Of a stretch of 64,000 nt of DNA, positions 33,476 to 41,990 are shown in pieces. Under the pieces are notes generated by a model. It had not been told where the DNA came from and searched no databases. It saw nothing but the letters and a program-made list of their open reading frames with translations. The stretch spans positions 1 through 64,000 of the forward strand of contig CAZMZW010000007.1 of the NCBI GenBank assembly GCA_964571135.1, given 5' to 3'. Origin of the DNA: CAZMZW01 sp964571135 (lineage in GTDB: Bacteria; Chloroflexota; Anaerolineae; Anaerolineales; Anaerolineaceae). The position numbers and the translations under genes were made by a program. Position 1 is the first letter of the stretch; the number at the start of each line of letters is the position of its first letter.

Positions 33476-33962
33476 GATACTTATTTTAATTTTTGAAGAA
33501 CAACACCAGTCCGTCTGGGTAGGCTGATGTTTTGGTTTATTACATTATCAGGCTTTTCTCTGGTTGTAGCGTTTCGAGAATTATGTTGGTTTTTATAAAA
33601 GGATCTCAAACCATGAACAGATGATTATGAGTCCCTATTCTAGAGTTAGTAATCAGGCTGTCCATAGCATACATAGAGAGCATTGTTTGCACTCGGTATC
33701 ACCGGTGTTGCACTCGTGTTGCATTCAAATTAGGGAAGGTGACTCTTACAGATGTCACTACATATTAATTCGACTCTAATGCGTCTAAACAGCTTCCTTC
33801 CTCGAAATCAGAGTATAGAACGCAATTTAATTGTTTTTTCAAAATCTAAATATGAAGTACGATTCTTTCCAAATCATTCATGGAAATACAGATAAGTTCC
33901 TGTTTTTTTTTTGAATCATCCAAGATTAGATTTTTTATAAAATCTCACTTATCGAATTACTT
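33476..33962. other. Gene-free stretch with a direct-repeat copy
   Basis: About 490 AT-rich bases with no supported gene. It contains repeat copy 1 (33641-33686), a partial duplication of gtgttgcactc near 33705-33722, and tctaatgcgtct near 33776 that is complementary to agacgttc-like and gacgcattag segments near 36560. Confidence 0.45.
33641..33686. repeat. Direct repeat copy 1, left of the split hydrolase gene
   Basis: tagagttagtaat-caggctgtccatagcatacatagagagcattg matches 36622-36669 in the same orientation with about six differences. The two copies bracket about 3 kb that contains one gene. Confidence 0.75.
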
Positions 33963-36086
33963 TTAATATTTCTCCAGCTTTATAATGAAATCATAGATCA
34001 GCTGACCAAGCGGGCTAACCTTGCCCACTTCTTTTTCAAACAAAGCTGTTCCATGGGCGCTACCCGGATAGTAGGTGCTTTGATACTGATTACCGGAGGC
34101 GTTATTGCATGTGGATGAAGCTTTCTGATCCCCTTTGGCTGCGACGCACCAGACTGGCATATCTGAGGATTTCACAGACGCTGAATAATCTGCACCCAAC
34201 CAGCTGCCAGGTGAAAGGGAAAGCGCACCGATGCAATTCTCGTTGCAGGCAGTTACAATTGCATCAGCACCTATGCTAGAACCGAGGCCGATGATGCGCG
34301 GGGGATGGGCAGGGGCACGTAAAATCCTGGAATCACCAGGGGAAAGAGGTGCCATAGCGAGGACAAAGATTCGGCTTTTCCCTGATATCTTGATCGGTAT
34401 AGCTTTGGCCGGGTCAAGCCCTGGAATAAAAACTGGCACAATACTGGTGTTCCCCGGACCAGGAATGGGGACTGGTAAGGAACTGACCCGATCAGGGTCA
34501 GGGATAGGAACAGGCAATGCGCTGACACCGCCTGTCCCGGGGATTTCAATAGGCGTGGCTTTGGCTGGGTCAAGCCCTGAAATGAAGACCGGCATTACAC
34601 TAACATTCCCTGGACCAGGCAGGGGAATCGGTAGAGAGCTTATCCGATCAGTCGAATCATAGGCTAATACGTTTACGGTTCCCTTGCCAGGGATCTCCAT
34701 AGGCTGGGCGCTCGCTGAACCGATCCCAGGAATGTCAACAACCATGACGCTGATTTTCCCCGGACCAGGCAGGGGGATCGGTAAGGAACTGACCCGATCA
34801 AGCCCAGGAAGGGTGAATTCACCAATTACATTTCCTTCAGGGCTATATATGGGAACTTGTAAGGAACCCTTTTGATTTGGGTCAGGCAAAGGAACAGGCA
34901 ATGCGCTGACGCCGCCCGTCCCGGGGATTTCAATAGGCGTGGCTTTGGCTGGGTCAAACCCTGGAATGAAGATCGGTATCACCCTGAGATCTTTTCCGCC
35001 GGGAACGCGCACAGTTACAATGCTGGTTCGTTTGGGGTCAGGGAGAGGAACAGGCAATACGCTGACACCGCCTGTCCCGGGGATTTCAATAGGCGTGGCT
35101 TTGACTGGGTCAAGCCCTGGAATAAAGACCGGCATTACACTAACATTCCCTGGACCAGGCAGGGGAATCGGTAGAGAGCTTATCCGATCAGTCGAATCAT
35201 AGGCTAATACGTTTACGGTTCCCTTGCCAGGGATCTCCATAGGCTGGGCGCTCGCTGAACCGATCCCAGGAATGTCAACAACCATGACGCTGATTTTCCC
35301 CGGACCAGGCAGGGGGATCGGTAAGGAACTGACAGGGTCAGTCTGGTTGAAGGGCAGAACAATGACACCGCCAGAATTGGGAATCGGGACAGGCACAATG
35401 CGGTCTCTATCTGAAATAATGGAGGATGCGGGAAGAATAAATATTTCTCCTGTTCCTGGCAAGGGTAAAGGGAGGGTTCCCACTGGATTAACATCTGGAA
35501 GGAAGATTGGCATCAAACTGATATTCTTCATTCCCGGGAGAGGTATAGGCATCGAATAGACAGTATCCATTATAGAATTATCTACAGGCAGCGCTTCCAC
35601 AGCCTGCCTAGCCGCGATCGAATCCTTTACCCAACCTTTGGGGTCCCAACGTCCTCTCGATCCGGCACTTTCGCCAAACCCGCGAAAATCAAATGAAAAA
35701 ACACCGAACGATAGGCCTTCTGGCATTGCTGGAAATTGGTTGTTAGCCGAATTTTCACTGCCCCTGTTTTGCAGCCACTGTGCCAATCCAAGTTCTGTCC
35801 AATCTTTTTTGTCTCCCTTTACCGAATGCATTAGGAGAAATATTGGCGCGTCTCGATCAGCAGCTGGATAATACTGCCCAACCAGTGAGATTCCATCTTC
35901 AGCAAGAAATTTAATTTTTAATGGAGCAGGTGAGAGAAGTGCGGGTGTTGGTGTGGGGGGTGCGGGGGGTGCGGGCGTTGATGTGAGGTGATTATTTGTT
36001 GGTGATAATCCGGATGAGGAACAACCTGCAAACAAAAAGCACGCAAAAGCAATTTTCAAAATAAGGAGAAGATACTTATTAATCAT
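33963..36086 (-). CDS. Lipoprotein α/β-hydrolase split by a long proline-rich repeat domain
   Basis: 707 residues. A signal peptide ends at a lipobox-like FAGC (Cys22), followed by a Thr/Pro linker (about 33-55). The first half of an α/β-hydrolase fold spans about 56-167 (VGQYYPAADRDAPIFLLMHS, VFSFDFRGFGESAGSRGRWDPKG, DSIAARQAVEAL). Then about 420 residues of repeats with units of about 25 residues, pattern ΦPΦPLPGxGxΦxV. The fold resumes at 597 with GLGSSIGAD (candidate nucleophile Ser604), Asp653 and His678 completing a triad. In typical enzymes that helix leads straight into the strand before the nucleophile. A strong ggaggtg precedes the ATG. Likely an extracellular, membrane-anchored hydrolase; substrate unknown. 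Confidence 0.8.
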   Translation of the reverse strand: MINKYLLLILKIAFACFLFAGCSSSGLSPTNNHLTSTPAPPAPPTPTPALLSPAPLKIKFLAEDGISLVGQYYPAADRDAPIFLLMHSVKGDKKDWTELGLAQWLQNRGSENSANNQFPAMPEGLSFGVFSFDFRGFGESAGSRGRWDPKGWVKDSIAARQAVEALPVDNSIMDTVYSMPIPLPGMKNISLMPIFLPDVNPVGTLPLPLPGTGEIFILPASSIISDRDRIVPVPIPNSGGVIVLPFNQTDPVSSLPIPLPGPGKISVMVVDIPGIGSASAQPMEIPGKGTVNVLAYDSTDRISSLPIPLPGPGNVSVMPVFIPGLDPVKATPIEIPGTGGVSVLPVPLPDPKRTSIVTVRVPGGKDLRVIPIFIPGFDPAKATPIEIPGTGGVSALPVPLPDPNQKGSLQVPIYSPEGNVIGEFTLPGLDRVSSLPIPLPGPGKISVMVVDIPGIGSASAQPMEIPGKGTVNVLAYDSTDRISSLPIPLPGPGNVSVMPVFISGLDPAKATPIEIPGTGGVSALPVPIPDPDRVSSLPVPIPGPGNTSIVPVFIPGLDPAKAIPIKISGKSRIFVLAMAPLSPGDSRILRAPAHPPRIIGLGSSIGADAIVTACNENCIGALSLSPGSWLGADYSASVKSSDMPVWCVAAKGDQKASSTCNNASGNQYQSTYYPGSAHGTALFEKEVGKVSPLGQLIYDFIIKLEKY
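34497..34790 (-). repeat. Internal duplication copy 2 of the split hydrolase gene
   Basis: Encodes about residues 433-530. It is nearly identical in DNA to 35037-35330 at an exact offset of 540 bases (180 codons). Confidence 0.85.
35037..35330 (-). repeat. Internal duplication copy 1 of the split hydrolase gene
   Basis: Encodes about residues 253-350. The 540-base offset to 34497-34790 and the high DNA identity (including the third codon positions of the segment around 35161-35330) point to a recent segmental duplication. Confidence 0.85.
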
Positions 36087-36621
36087 CAGGCACCTCCATC
36101 GCTATTTATAAAAAAAGGCGGCAAAACCAGCAGTTTTGGTTTTATCTCTTATAAGCAAAAACCATAAGGCATTCGCAAAAAAATTTTATTTTGGTCAATC
36201 CAACCATATATAAATAACCTCACATCTAATTTATTATAACATTTACGCAAATCTTTTTTTATAGATGTATAAATTCAATACAAATGAGACATATGAGGAA
36301 AATCTGTTGGTTGACCAGAAAACAAAATATATCTAAAGGCGTATTCGGCTTGACATCGGCTTGTTATCAAATATTTGGGGAAATCCACAAATAAATCAAG
36401 TACCCCAAGTACAATCCACCTACCCTAGAGGCTAGCCAAGGGAATCCACAGCCAACTGTTTCGAAGTCAGCAGCTTTTTATTTTTCGAAAATTGGTATCA
36501 TCAACTATCCATAATACACTTAGGTTGATTTCTCACTAAGCTTGGGTTAAATTAAGTATGACGCATTAGGGGGTTGAACGTCTGCGACCGTAGGGAGTCC
36601 CCGTAAGGGAAACCTACTGAT

Positions 36622-36669
36622 TAAGAGTTAGTATGTCAGGCTGTTCACAGCATACATAGAGAGCATCGT
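36622..36669. repeat. Direct repeat copy 2, right of the split hydrolase gene
   Basis: taagagttagtatgtcaggctgttcacagcatacatagagagcatcgt, same orientation as copy 1 at 33641, about 2.98 kb away. It directly follows an anticodon-arm-like fragment. Confidence 0.75.
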
Positions 36670-36770
36670 GTCTATTGTATTTAAATATTATCAAGATATT
36701 TCATAGGCATTTCCATTGAATCTCATTTGCTGATACCTAAAACAAAGCATTGAGCAATCCTGAAATAAAA

Positions 36771-36805
36771 AAAACTGCGAATGTGAAATCATTCGCAGTT
36801 TTTTC
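36771..36805. terminator. Bidirectional intrinsic terminator after nifJ
   Basis: aactgcgaatg (36773-36783) pairs with cattcgcagtt (36790-36800) around tgaaat, with A and T tracts on both sides. It ends the minus-strand nifJ transcript. Confidence 0.88.
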
Positions 36806-36810
36806 TCAGT

Positions 36811-39800
36811 TTAACCTTTGGTGGTTGGCTCCACTGGTTTTACGGGAACGCTGGTAGGAATCCCAGCCATCTGGCTGTAGCGGTTCCAGCGGTCATCAGC
36901 ATCCTTTTGGGCCAGTTTCATCAGCTCTTCCGCGCGGCTTTCATTGCTTTGCACAAGCGTGCGGTAGCGGGTTTCGTTATAGGCGTAGTCACGGACGGGG
37001 ATGGAGGGCTGCTTGTAATCCAGCATCAGCGGATTCTTGCCTTCTGCCAGCAATGCCGGGTTATAACGGTATAACGGATAAACGCCCGATTTCACTGCCA
37101 GGCTTTGCTGTTCAAGCCCCTTGCGCAAATCGAAACCATGAGCGATGCAGTGTGAATACGCAATGATGATGGAAGGACCATCATAAGCATCCGCTTCCTG
37201 GAAGGCGCGCAGGGTCTGCAGGTCGCTGTATCCCATGGCCACCTGGGCAACATACACATACCCATAGGACATGAAGATCATGCCCATATCCTTGCGGGAG
37301 AGCCCTTTGCCGCTCTGGGCAAAGCGGGCTACTGCCGCACGCGGGGTGGCTTTGGAGGATTGTCCGCCGGTGTTGGAATAAACGCCGGTGTCCAGGACCA
37401 GGACATTCACCTTGCGTCCGGAGGCGAGCACATGATCCAGCCCGCCGTAACCAATGTCAAACGCCCAGCCGTCGCCGCCGACGATCCAGACGCTCTTCTT
37501 TACTAAATAATCCGCCAGGCTGATCAGTGTTTTCGCCAGCGGGTTGGCAGATTTTTCTAACTTTTTCACCATAGCCTGTACCCGTTCTCGCTGGGCTTTA
37601 AGGCCGGCTTCACTGCCCTGGTCGGCATTGAGAAGTTCAGGCACCAGCGGATCGCCCAGTTCACCGGCCAATTGCGTAACCAGCTGACGGGCAAACGTAT
37701 TATTTTGGTCAACGGTCAGGCGCATACCAAGGCCGAATTCGGCATTGTCTTCAAATAATGAATTTGACCATGCCGGTCCGCGGCCATCTTTATTAAATGT
37801 CCAGGGGGTGGTGGGCAGGTTGGCGCCATAGATGGATGAACAGCCGGTGGCATTGGCTACCAGGGTGCGGTCGCCAAACAATTGAGAGAGCAGTTTGACA
37901 TACGGTGTTTCACCGCATCCGGCACAGGCGCCCGAAAACTCAAACAGCGGGTGCAATTGCTGCGAGTTCTTAACCGTGTTCGGTTCAACCAATGCGCGGT
38001 CAAGATCTGGAATAGTGAGGAAAAATTCCCAGTTGGCGCGTTCGCTTTCGCGTAAAGCGGGCTGGGGATGCATATTGATCGCCTTGCGGGTGGGATCGGT
38101 TTTATCCTTGGCAGGGCAGTTTTCCACGCACATGCCGCAGCCGGTGCAGTCTTCTGGTGAAACCTGGATGGTGAATTTCTTACCCGGGAATTCCTTAAAG
38201 AAGCGTGCATCCATGGACTTGTATGTCTTGGGGGCATCCTTCAGGTAGGATGGGTCATACACTTTCTGGCGGATGACTGCATGCGGGCAGACAAAGCTGC
38301 ATTTGCCGCATTGAATACAAAGGTCAGCTTCCCACACCGGGATCTCCAAAGCCAGGTTGCGCTTTTCCCATTGAGTTGTTCCGCTCGGAAAAGTACCGTC
38401 GATCGGGAAGGCGCTTACCGGGAGGTCATCCCCGTTGCCCTGGATGATCTTCCCCAGCACAGTTTTTACAAACTCAGGCGCTTCATCCGGAACGGGTTTG
38501 CGGCGGGAAATCTTGCTGGTGGCCTTTTCAGGGACTTTGACCTCATAGAGATGTTCAAGGGTGGCGTCCACTGCAGCATAATTTTGTTGGACAACCGCAT
38601 CGCCGCGCTTTCCATAGGTTGCCTGGATGCTCTTCTTGATCTCTTTAATGGCTTCTTCCCGCGGCAGTACTCCGCTGATGGCGAAAAAGCAGGTTTGCAT
38701 GATGGTGTTGATCCGGCCGCCCATCCCGGTTTTTTCAGCCACTTCGTAAGCATCAATAACATGGAAATGCAATTTCTTATCAATAATGTCCTGTTGGACT
38801 TCACGGGGGAGGCTGTCCCAGATCTGGTCATGCGGATAAATGCTGTTAAGCAGGAACACTCCGCCGGGTTTGGCGTATTTCAGCATATCCAGCCTTTCCA
38901 GGAAGGAGAATTGGTGGACAGCAACGAAGTTGGCGTCGCCCCATCCAATCAGGTAGGGGGCGCGGATTGGTTTGGGACCAAAACGAAGGTGCGAGACCGT
39001 AACGGTCCCGGATTTTTTGGAATCGTAGACAAAGTAACCCTGCCCGTAATTTTCCGTTTCCCCGCCGATGATGCGGATGGAATTATGGTTGGCCCCCACG
39101 GTGCCATCTGCGCCCAAACCGAAGAAAACACAGCGTTTGATATCATCTGATTCAATACAGAAGGAGGGATCGTACGAGAGGCTGGTATGAGTGACATCAT
39201 CATTGATGCCCACCGTGAAGGAATTGAGCGGTGTTTTTTTGTTGAGTTCATCCAGAACGGCTTTGACCATGGACGGGGTAAATTCCTTGGAGGAAAGTCC
39301 ATATCGTCCGCCGATAATGACCGGTCGGACAGCGAAAGGTGAATTACCAGAATTAAATGAGCCGTTAATGGCATTGACCACATCTTTATACAAAGGTTCA
39401 CCATCTGAACCGGGTTCCTTGGTGCGGTCGAGAACAGCAATGCTTTTTACTGTTTTCGGGAGGGATTTAAGGAAGGCATCCATTGCAAAAGGCCGATACA
39501 GGTGAACGGTCAATACGCCCACTTTTTCGCCTTTGGTATTGAGGAATTTTGCAGTTTCTTCGGCAGTTTCAGCGCCGGAACCCATCACGATAAGTACACG
39601 GTCTGCATCCGCAGCGCCGCAATAATCAAACAGGTGATAACTGCGCCCGGTAAGTTTGGCAAATTTGTCCATCGCTTTTTGAACGATGGCAGGGCAGTTT
39701 TGGTAAAAGGTGTTCACGGTCTCGCGTTCCTGGAAGAAAACATCCGGATTTTGCGCGGTTCCGCGAATGACAGGGTGGTCAGGAGAAAGAGCCCGCTTAC

Positions 39801-40410
39801 GGCTTTCATTGATCAGTTCCTGATCCAGCATCGCGCGCATATCGTCTTCGGTCAGCAGTTCGATCTTATTGATCTCGGCTGAGGTGCGGAAACCATCAAA
39901 GAAATGCAGGAAGGGCAGCCGGGCTTCAAATGAAGCGGTCTGGCAGATCAGCGCCATGTCGTGGGCTTCCTGGACTGACCGGGATGCGAGCAAAGCGAAA
40001 CCAGTCTGGCGGACGCCCATTACATCGGAATGGTCGCCGTAGATCGAGAGCGCGTGAGTGGCCAGGGTGCGGGCTGCAACGTGAAAGACAGTGGGGGTTA
40101 ATTCACCCGCGATCTTATACATATTGGGGATCATTAGCAACAGTCCCTGGGATGCGGTGAAAGTTGTCGAGAGTGCGCCGGATGAAAGCGCACCATGAAC
40201 TGCACCAGCAGCGCCGCCTTCGGATTGCATTTCTATTACGGTCGGAATTGTGCCCCAAATATTCAATTTGCCCTGAGCCATCCAGGCATCTGAATGTTCG
40301 CCCATCGAGGAAGAGGGAGTGATGGGGTAGATGGCGATCACTTCATTGGTGCGATAAGCGATGTATGCGACAGCTTCGTTGCCGTCCATCATTTCTTTTT
40401 TGCGTGTCAT
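36811..40410 (-). CDS. nifJ: Pyruvate:ferredoxin (flavodoxin) oxidoreductase
   Basis: 1199 residues from the ATG at 40410, which follows aggagttctt; the upstream in-frame extension to 40497 has no family character. All parts of the single-chain enzyme are present: domain I with YPITPSSSMGEHSDAW, a central γ/II region, two 4Fe-4S motifs (CIQCGKCSFVCPHAVI and CTGCGMCVENCPAKDK), the proximal-cluster cysteines (FSGACAGCGETPYVKLLSQLFG), and the thiamine-diphosphate segment GDGWAFDIGYGGLDHVLASG. It oxidises pyruvate to acetyl-CoA and CO2 and reduces ferredoxin, a sign of anaerobic metabolism. Single gene with its own terminator. Confidence 0.97.
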   Translation of the reverse strand: MTRKKEMMDGNEAVAYIAYRTNEVIAIYPITPSSSMGEHSDAWMAQGKLNIWGTIPTVIEMQSEGGAAGAVHGALSSGALSTTFTASQGLLLMIPNMYKIAGELTPTVFHVAARTLATHALSIYGDHSDVMGVRQTGFALLASRSVQEAHDMALICQTASFEARLPFLHFFDGFRTSAEINKIELLTEDDMRAMLDQELINESRKRALSPDHPVIRGTAQNPDVFFQERETVNTFYQNCPAIVQKAMDKFAKLTGRSYHLFDYCGAADADRVLIVMGSGAETAEETAKFLNTKGEKVGVLTVHLYRPFAMDAFLKSLPKTVKSIAVLDRTKEPGSDGEPLYKDVVNAINGSFNSGNSPFAVRPVIIGGRYGLSSKEFTPSMVKAVLDELNKKTPLNSFTVGINDDVTHTSLSYDPSFCIESDDIKRCVFFGLGADGTVGANHNSIRIIGGETENYGQGYFVYDSKKSGTVTVSHLRFGPKPIRAPYLIGWGDANFVAVHQFSFLERLDMLKYAKPGGVFLLNSIYPHDQIWDSLPREVQQDIIDKKLHFHVIDAYEVAEKTGMGGRINTIMQTCFFAISGVLPREEAIKEIKKSIQATYGKRGDAVVQQNYAAVDATLEHLYEVKVPEKATSKISRRKPVPDEAPEFVKTVLGKIIQGNGDDLPVSAFPIDGTFPSGTTQWEKRNLALEIPVWEADLCIQCGKCSFVCPHAVIRQKVYDPSYLKDAPKTYKSMDARFFKEFPGKKFTIQVSPEDCTGCGMCVENCPAKDKTDPTRKAINMHPQPALRESERANWEFFLTIPDLDRALVEPNTVKNSQQLHPLFEFSGACAGCGETPYVKLLSQLFGDRTLVANATGCSSIYGANLPTTPWTFNKDGRGPAWSNSLFEDNAEFGLGMRLTVDQNNTFARQLVTQLAGELGDPLVPELLNADQGSEAGLKAQRERVQAMVKKLEKSANPLAKTLISLADYLVKKSVWIVGGDGWAFDIGYGGLDHVLASGRKVNVLVLDTGVYSNTGGQSSKATPRAAVARFAQSGKGLSRKDMGMIFMSYGYVYVAQVAMGYSDLQTLRAFQEADAYDGPSIIIAYSHCIAHGFDLRKGLEQQSLAVKSGVYPLYRYNPALLAEGKNPLMLDYKQPSIPVRDYAYNETRYRTLVQSNESRAEELMKLAQKDADDRWNRYSQMAGIPTSVPVKPVEPTTKG

Positions 40411-40441
40411 ACAAGAACTCCTGTATAAAAATTGGTTGTAT

Positions 40442-40491
40442 AAGTGGTTGAAAACCACTTTAAATTGTGAGTTTGGGTGTATTCCACCCAA
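40442..40491. promoter_or_regulatory. Two perfect inverted repeats upstream of nifJ
   Basis: AAGTGGTT-gaa-AACCACTT (40442-40460) and TTGGGTG-tattc-CACCCAA (40473-40491), both 30-80 bases before the nifJ ATG. They could be operators or 5' UTR hairpins. They do not match the Rex consensus. Confidence 0.55.
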
Positions 40492-40530
40492 ATCCAATTA
40501 ATATTACCACGTTCAGAAAAAATGGCAGGA

Positions 40531-41061
40531 TTATTTCAGCAAAAGGGGTTTGGCCAGTAAAAGAGCTGCCAGACTTTTAGCATCCTGGATTTTTCCTGCC
40601 TGTGCCATTTGATACGCCTTTTTAATTCCCAGGCTGCTTACATTTATATTTTCATCCTCATCCTGACTGAGGGGAGAGGAGAATAGCTCTTTTGCAAGGA
40701 AAACATGGTTGACTTCATTGCAGTATCCTGGCGCAAGAAAAAAAGACCCCAATAGCTGCATGTTCCGGGCAGCCATACCAATTTCCTCCTGCACTTCACG
40801 TTCAGCGCATTCCAGCGGGGATTCACCTTTCTCGATCACCCCTGCTGGCAGTTCCAGCAGATCTGTATTGGCACCCACACGGTACTGGCTGACAAACCAG
40901 ATTTGCCCTTTTTCATCCACAGGAAGAATTGTCACAGAATCAGCATGATCCACCATTTGATAGTCATGCTGCTTCTTATTTGGCATTTCTATCTGGAATT
41001 CTTCCACATTAAATAATTTAGTGGAAAGGATGCCTTTATGCTTAATTATCTTAATTGGCAA
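40531..41061 (-). CDS. NUDIX hydrolase (ADP-ribose pyrophosphatase-like)
   Basis: 176 residues from a TTG at 41061. That TTG is favoured because ggaggtga ends 5-6 bases before it, whereas the longer frame starting at 41085 would place this ribosome-binding site inside the gene. The NUDIX box is intact: GVIEKGESPLECAEREVQEEIGM (Gx5Ex7REVQEEIGM), read here only as a pattern. The ELPAG before it fits the ADP-ribose pyrophosphatase group. It would hydrolyse ADP-ribose or related nucleoside diphosphate compounds. Confidence 0.9.
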   Translation of the reverse strand: MPIKIIKHKGILSTKLFNVEEFQIEMPNKKQHDYQMVDHADSVTILPVDEKGQIWFVSQYRVGANTDLLELPAGVIEKGESPLECAEREVQEEIGMAARNMQLLGSFFLAPGYCNEVNHVFLAKELFSSPLSQDEDENINVSSLGIKKAYQMAQAGKIQDAKSLAALLLAKPLLLK

Positions 41062-41095
41062 TGGTTCACCTCCATTGTTTTTCAAATCCCCTAAT

Positions 41096-41130
41096 AAAAA
41101 TCACTCTCTGAAAAAGAGAGTGATTTTTTT
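41096..41130. terminator. Intrinsic terminator after the lipoprotein gene
   Basis: tcactctct (41101-41109) and agagagtga (41115-41123) form a 9-bp stem extended by A5/T7 flanks. It closes the minus-strand transcript from 41830. Confidence 0.85.
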
Positions 41131-41134
41131 CGTT

Positions 41135-41830
41135 TTATGGTTTTACCCAGTTGATGTTATCAAAAAAGGCTACAGACCAGAATGGAGGGCTGACAAGCCT
41201 GATATGTATTTTATCCAATCCCCTTAATGCATTCGGAATATTGTAGGTTGCAGTGAAAACACCGCCACTACCTGAATTTGTATATCCAGCTTGTATTCCT
41301 CGTTCCGCATATGTGCCATATTTATCCATAAGTATTGTAAACATGAGATTAGGCGGGAAATTATCGGTCTGTATGGTAACACTCCAGTCCTGAACAACTT
41401 TAATTACCTCAACTATTCCACCACCTTCTGGAAATTTATTTCCATAATATATTCCGCCAATGTAGGTGGGTTCAATAACGGGCGGCGGTCCGGGGGTGAG
41501 AGTTGGATAAATGGTGGAAGAGGCAGTTCTTGGAGTCGGGCTGGAATAAATGGGTGTTGCAGTTTTGAACAAAGGAGCCTGTGTTCCGGCTGCCACGGTT
41601 GCACCGGGTACATTGGTACCACCAGCGGCAGGTGTGCCGCCGGAGGCAAGTGCCATGGCAGTTTGCGTGCCGGCAATGATTTCCTTCATCAGTGCCGATT
41701 GCGTGGAGACTGGGTTGGATTGACCGGACTGGGTAGGTATTTTTACGGTTGTTCCGGAAGCCGGGCGCACGCAACCTGTGATGATAAACGCGACAATTAT
41801 AAAGATGGCGAAAGCGATTGTTCTTCTCAT
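41135..41830 (-). CDS. Lipoprotein with Thr/Pro/Ala-rich linker, unknown function
   Basis: 231 residues. Signal peptide with lipobox ITGC (Cys20). A low-complexity linker spans about 25-118 (SGGTPAAGGTNVPGATVAAGTQ, TATPIYSSPTPRTAS). The C-terminal part of about 110 residues contains YIGGIYYGNKFPEGGGIVEV and VFTATYNIPNALRGLDKIHIRLVSP, a β-sandwich-like pattern. ggaggaa precedes the ATG. Surface-exposed by inference. Confidence 0.78.
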   Translation of the reverse strand: MRRTIAFAIFIIVAFIITGCVRPASGTTVKIPTQSGQSNPVSTQSALMKEIIAGTQTAMALASGGTPAAGGTNVPGATVAAGTQAPLFKTATPIYSSPTPRTASSTIYPTLTPGPPPVIEPTYIGGIYYGNKFPEGGGIVEVIKVVQDWSVTIQTDNFPPNLMFTILMDKYGTYAERGIQAGYTNSGSGGVFTATYNIPNALRGLDKIHIRLVSPPFWSVAFFDNINWVKP

Positions 41831-41944
41831 TTTAGTGATTCCTCCAAATATACTTCATTAATTAATTATAGAAAATAAATTCAATAAAGTCAAATTGATA
41901 GTAGCACGTCCTTTTAATTTGGTCAAGTTTCTCATAATAATTAA

Positions 41945-41976
41945 AAAAAGGCGCAGAATTGTTCTGCGCCTTTTTA
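41945..41976. terminator. Intrinsic terminator after the SPFH gene
   Basis: ggcgcagaa (41950-41958) and ttctgcgcc (41962-41970) around ttg, with A and T tracts on the flanks. Confidence 0.9.
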
Positions 41977-41990
41977 TTCATTTCAATTGT

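Larger units (their letters stand above)
36087..36810. other. Gene-free stretch with repeat copy 2 and tRNA-like fragment
   Basis: About 720 AT-rich bases. Contents: the fragment cctactgattaagagttagt (36612-36631), whose minus strand is another tRNA-Lys anticodon-arm-like stem-loop; a short palindromic stretch ccgtagggagtccccgtaaggg next to it (36588-36609); direct repeat copy 2; and the terminator at the right end. No open frame is supported. Confidence 0.5.

Noticed and set aside
34231..35559. Plus-strand open frames rich in G/I/P opposite the split hydrolase gene
   Set aside because: They mirror the repeats of the minus-strand gene, lack good starts and show no independent features.
36540..36640. 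Functional tRNA-Lys gene
   Set aside because: Only an anticodon-arm-like segment is present; D-arm, acceptor stem and a regular T-arm are missing.
38281..39150. 289-codon plus-strand open frame within nifJ
   Set aside because: It lies wholly opposite the well-conserved nifJ coding sequence, so it is a shadow frame.
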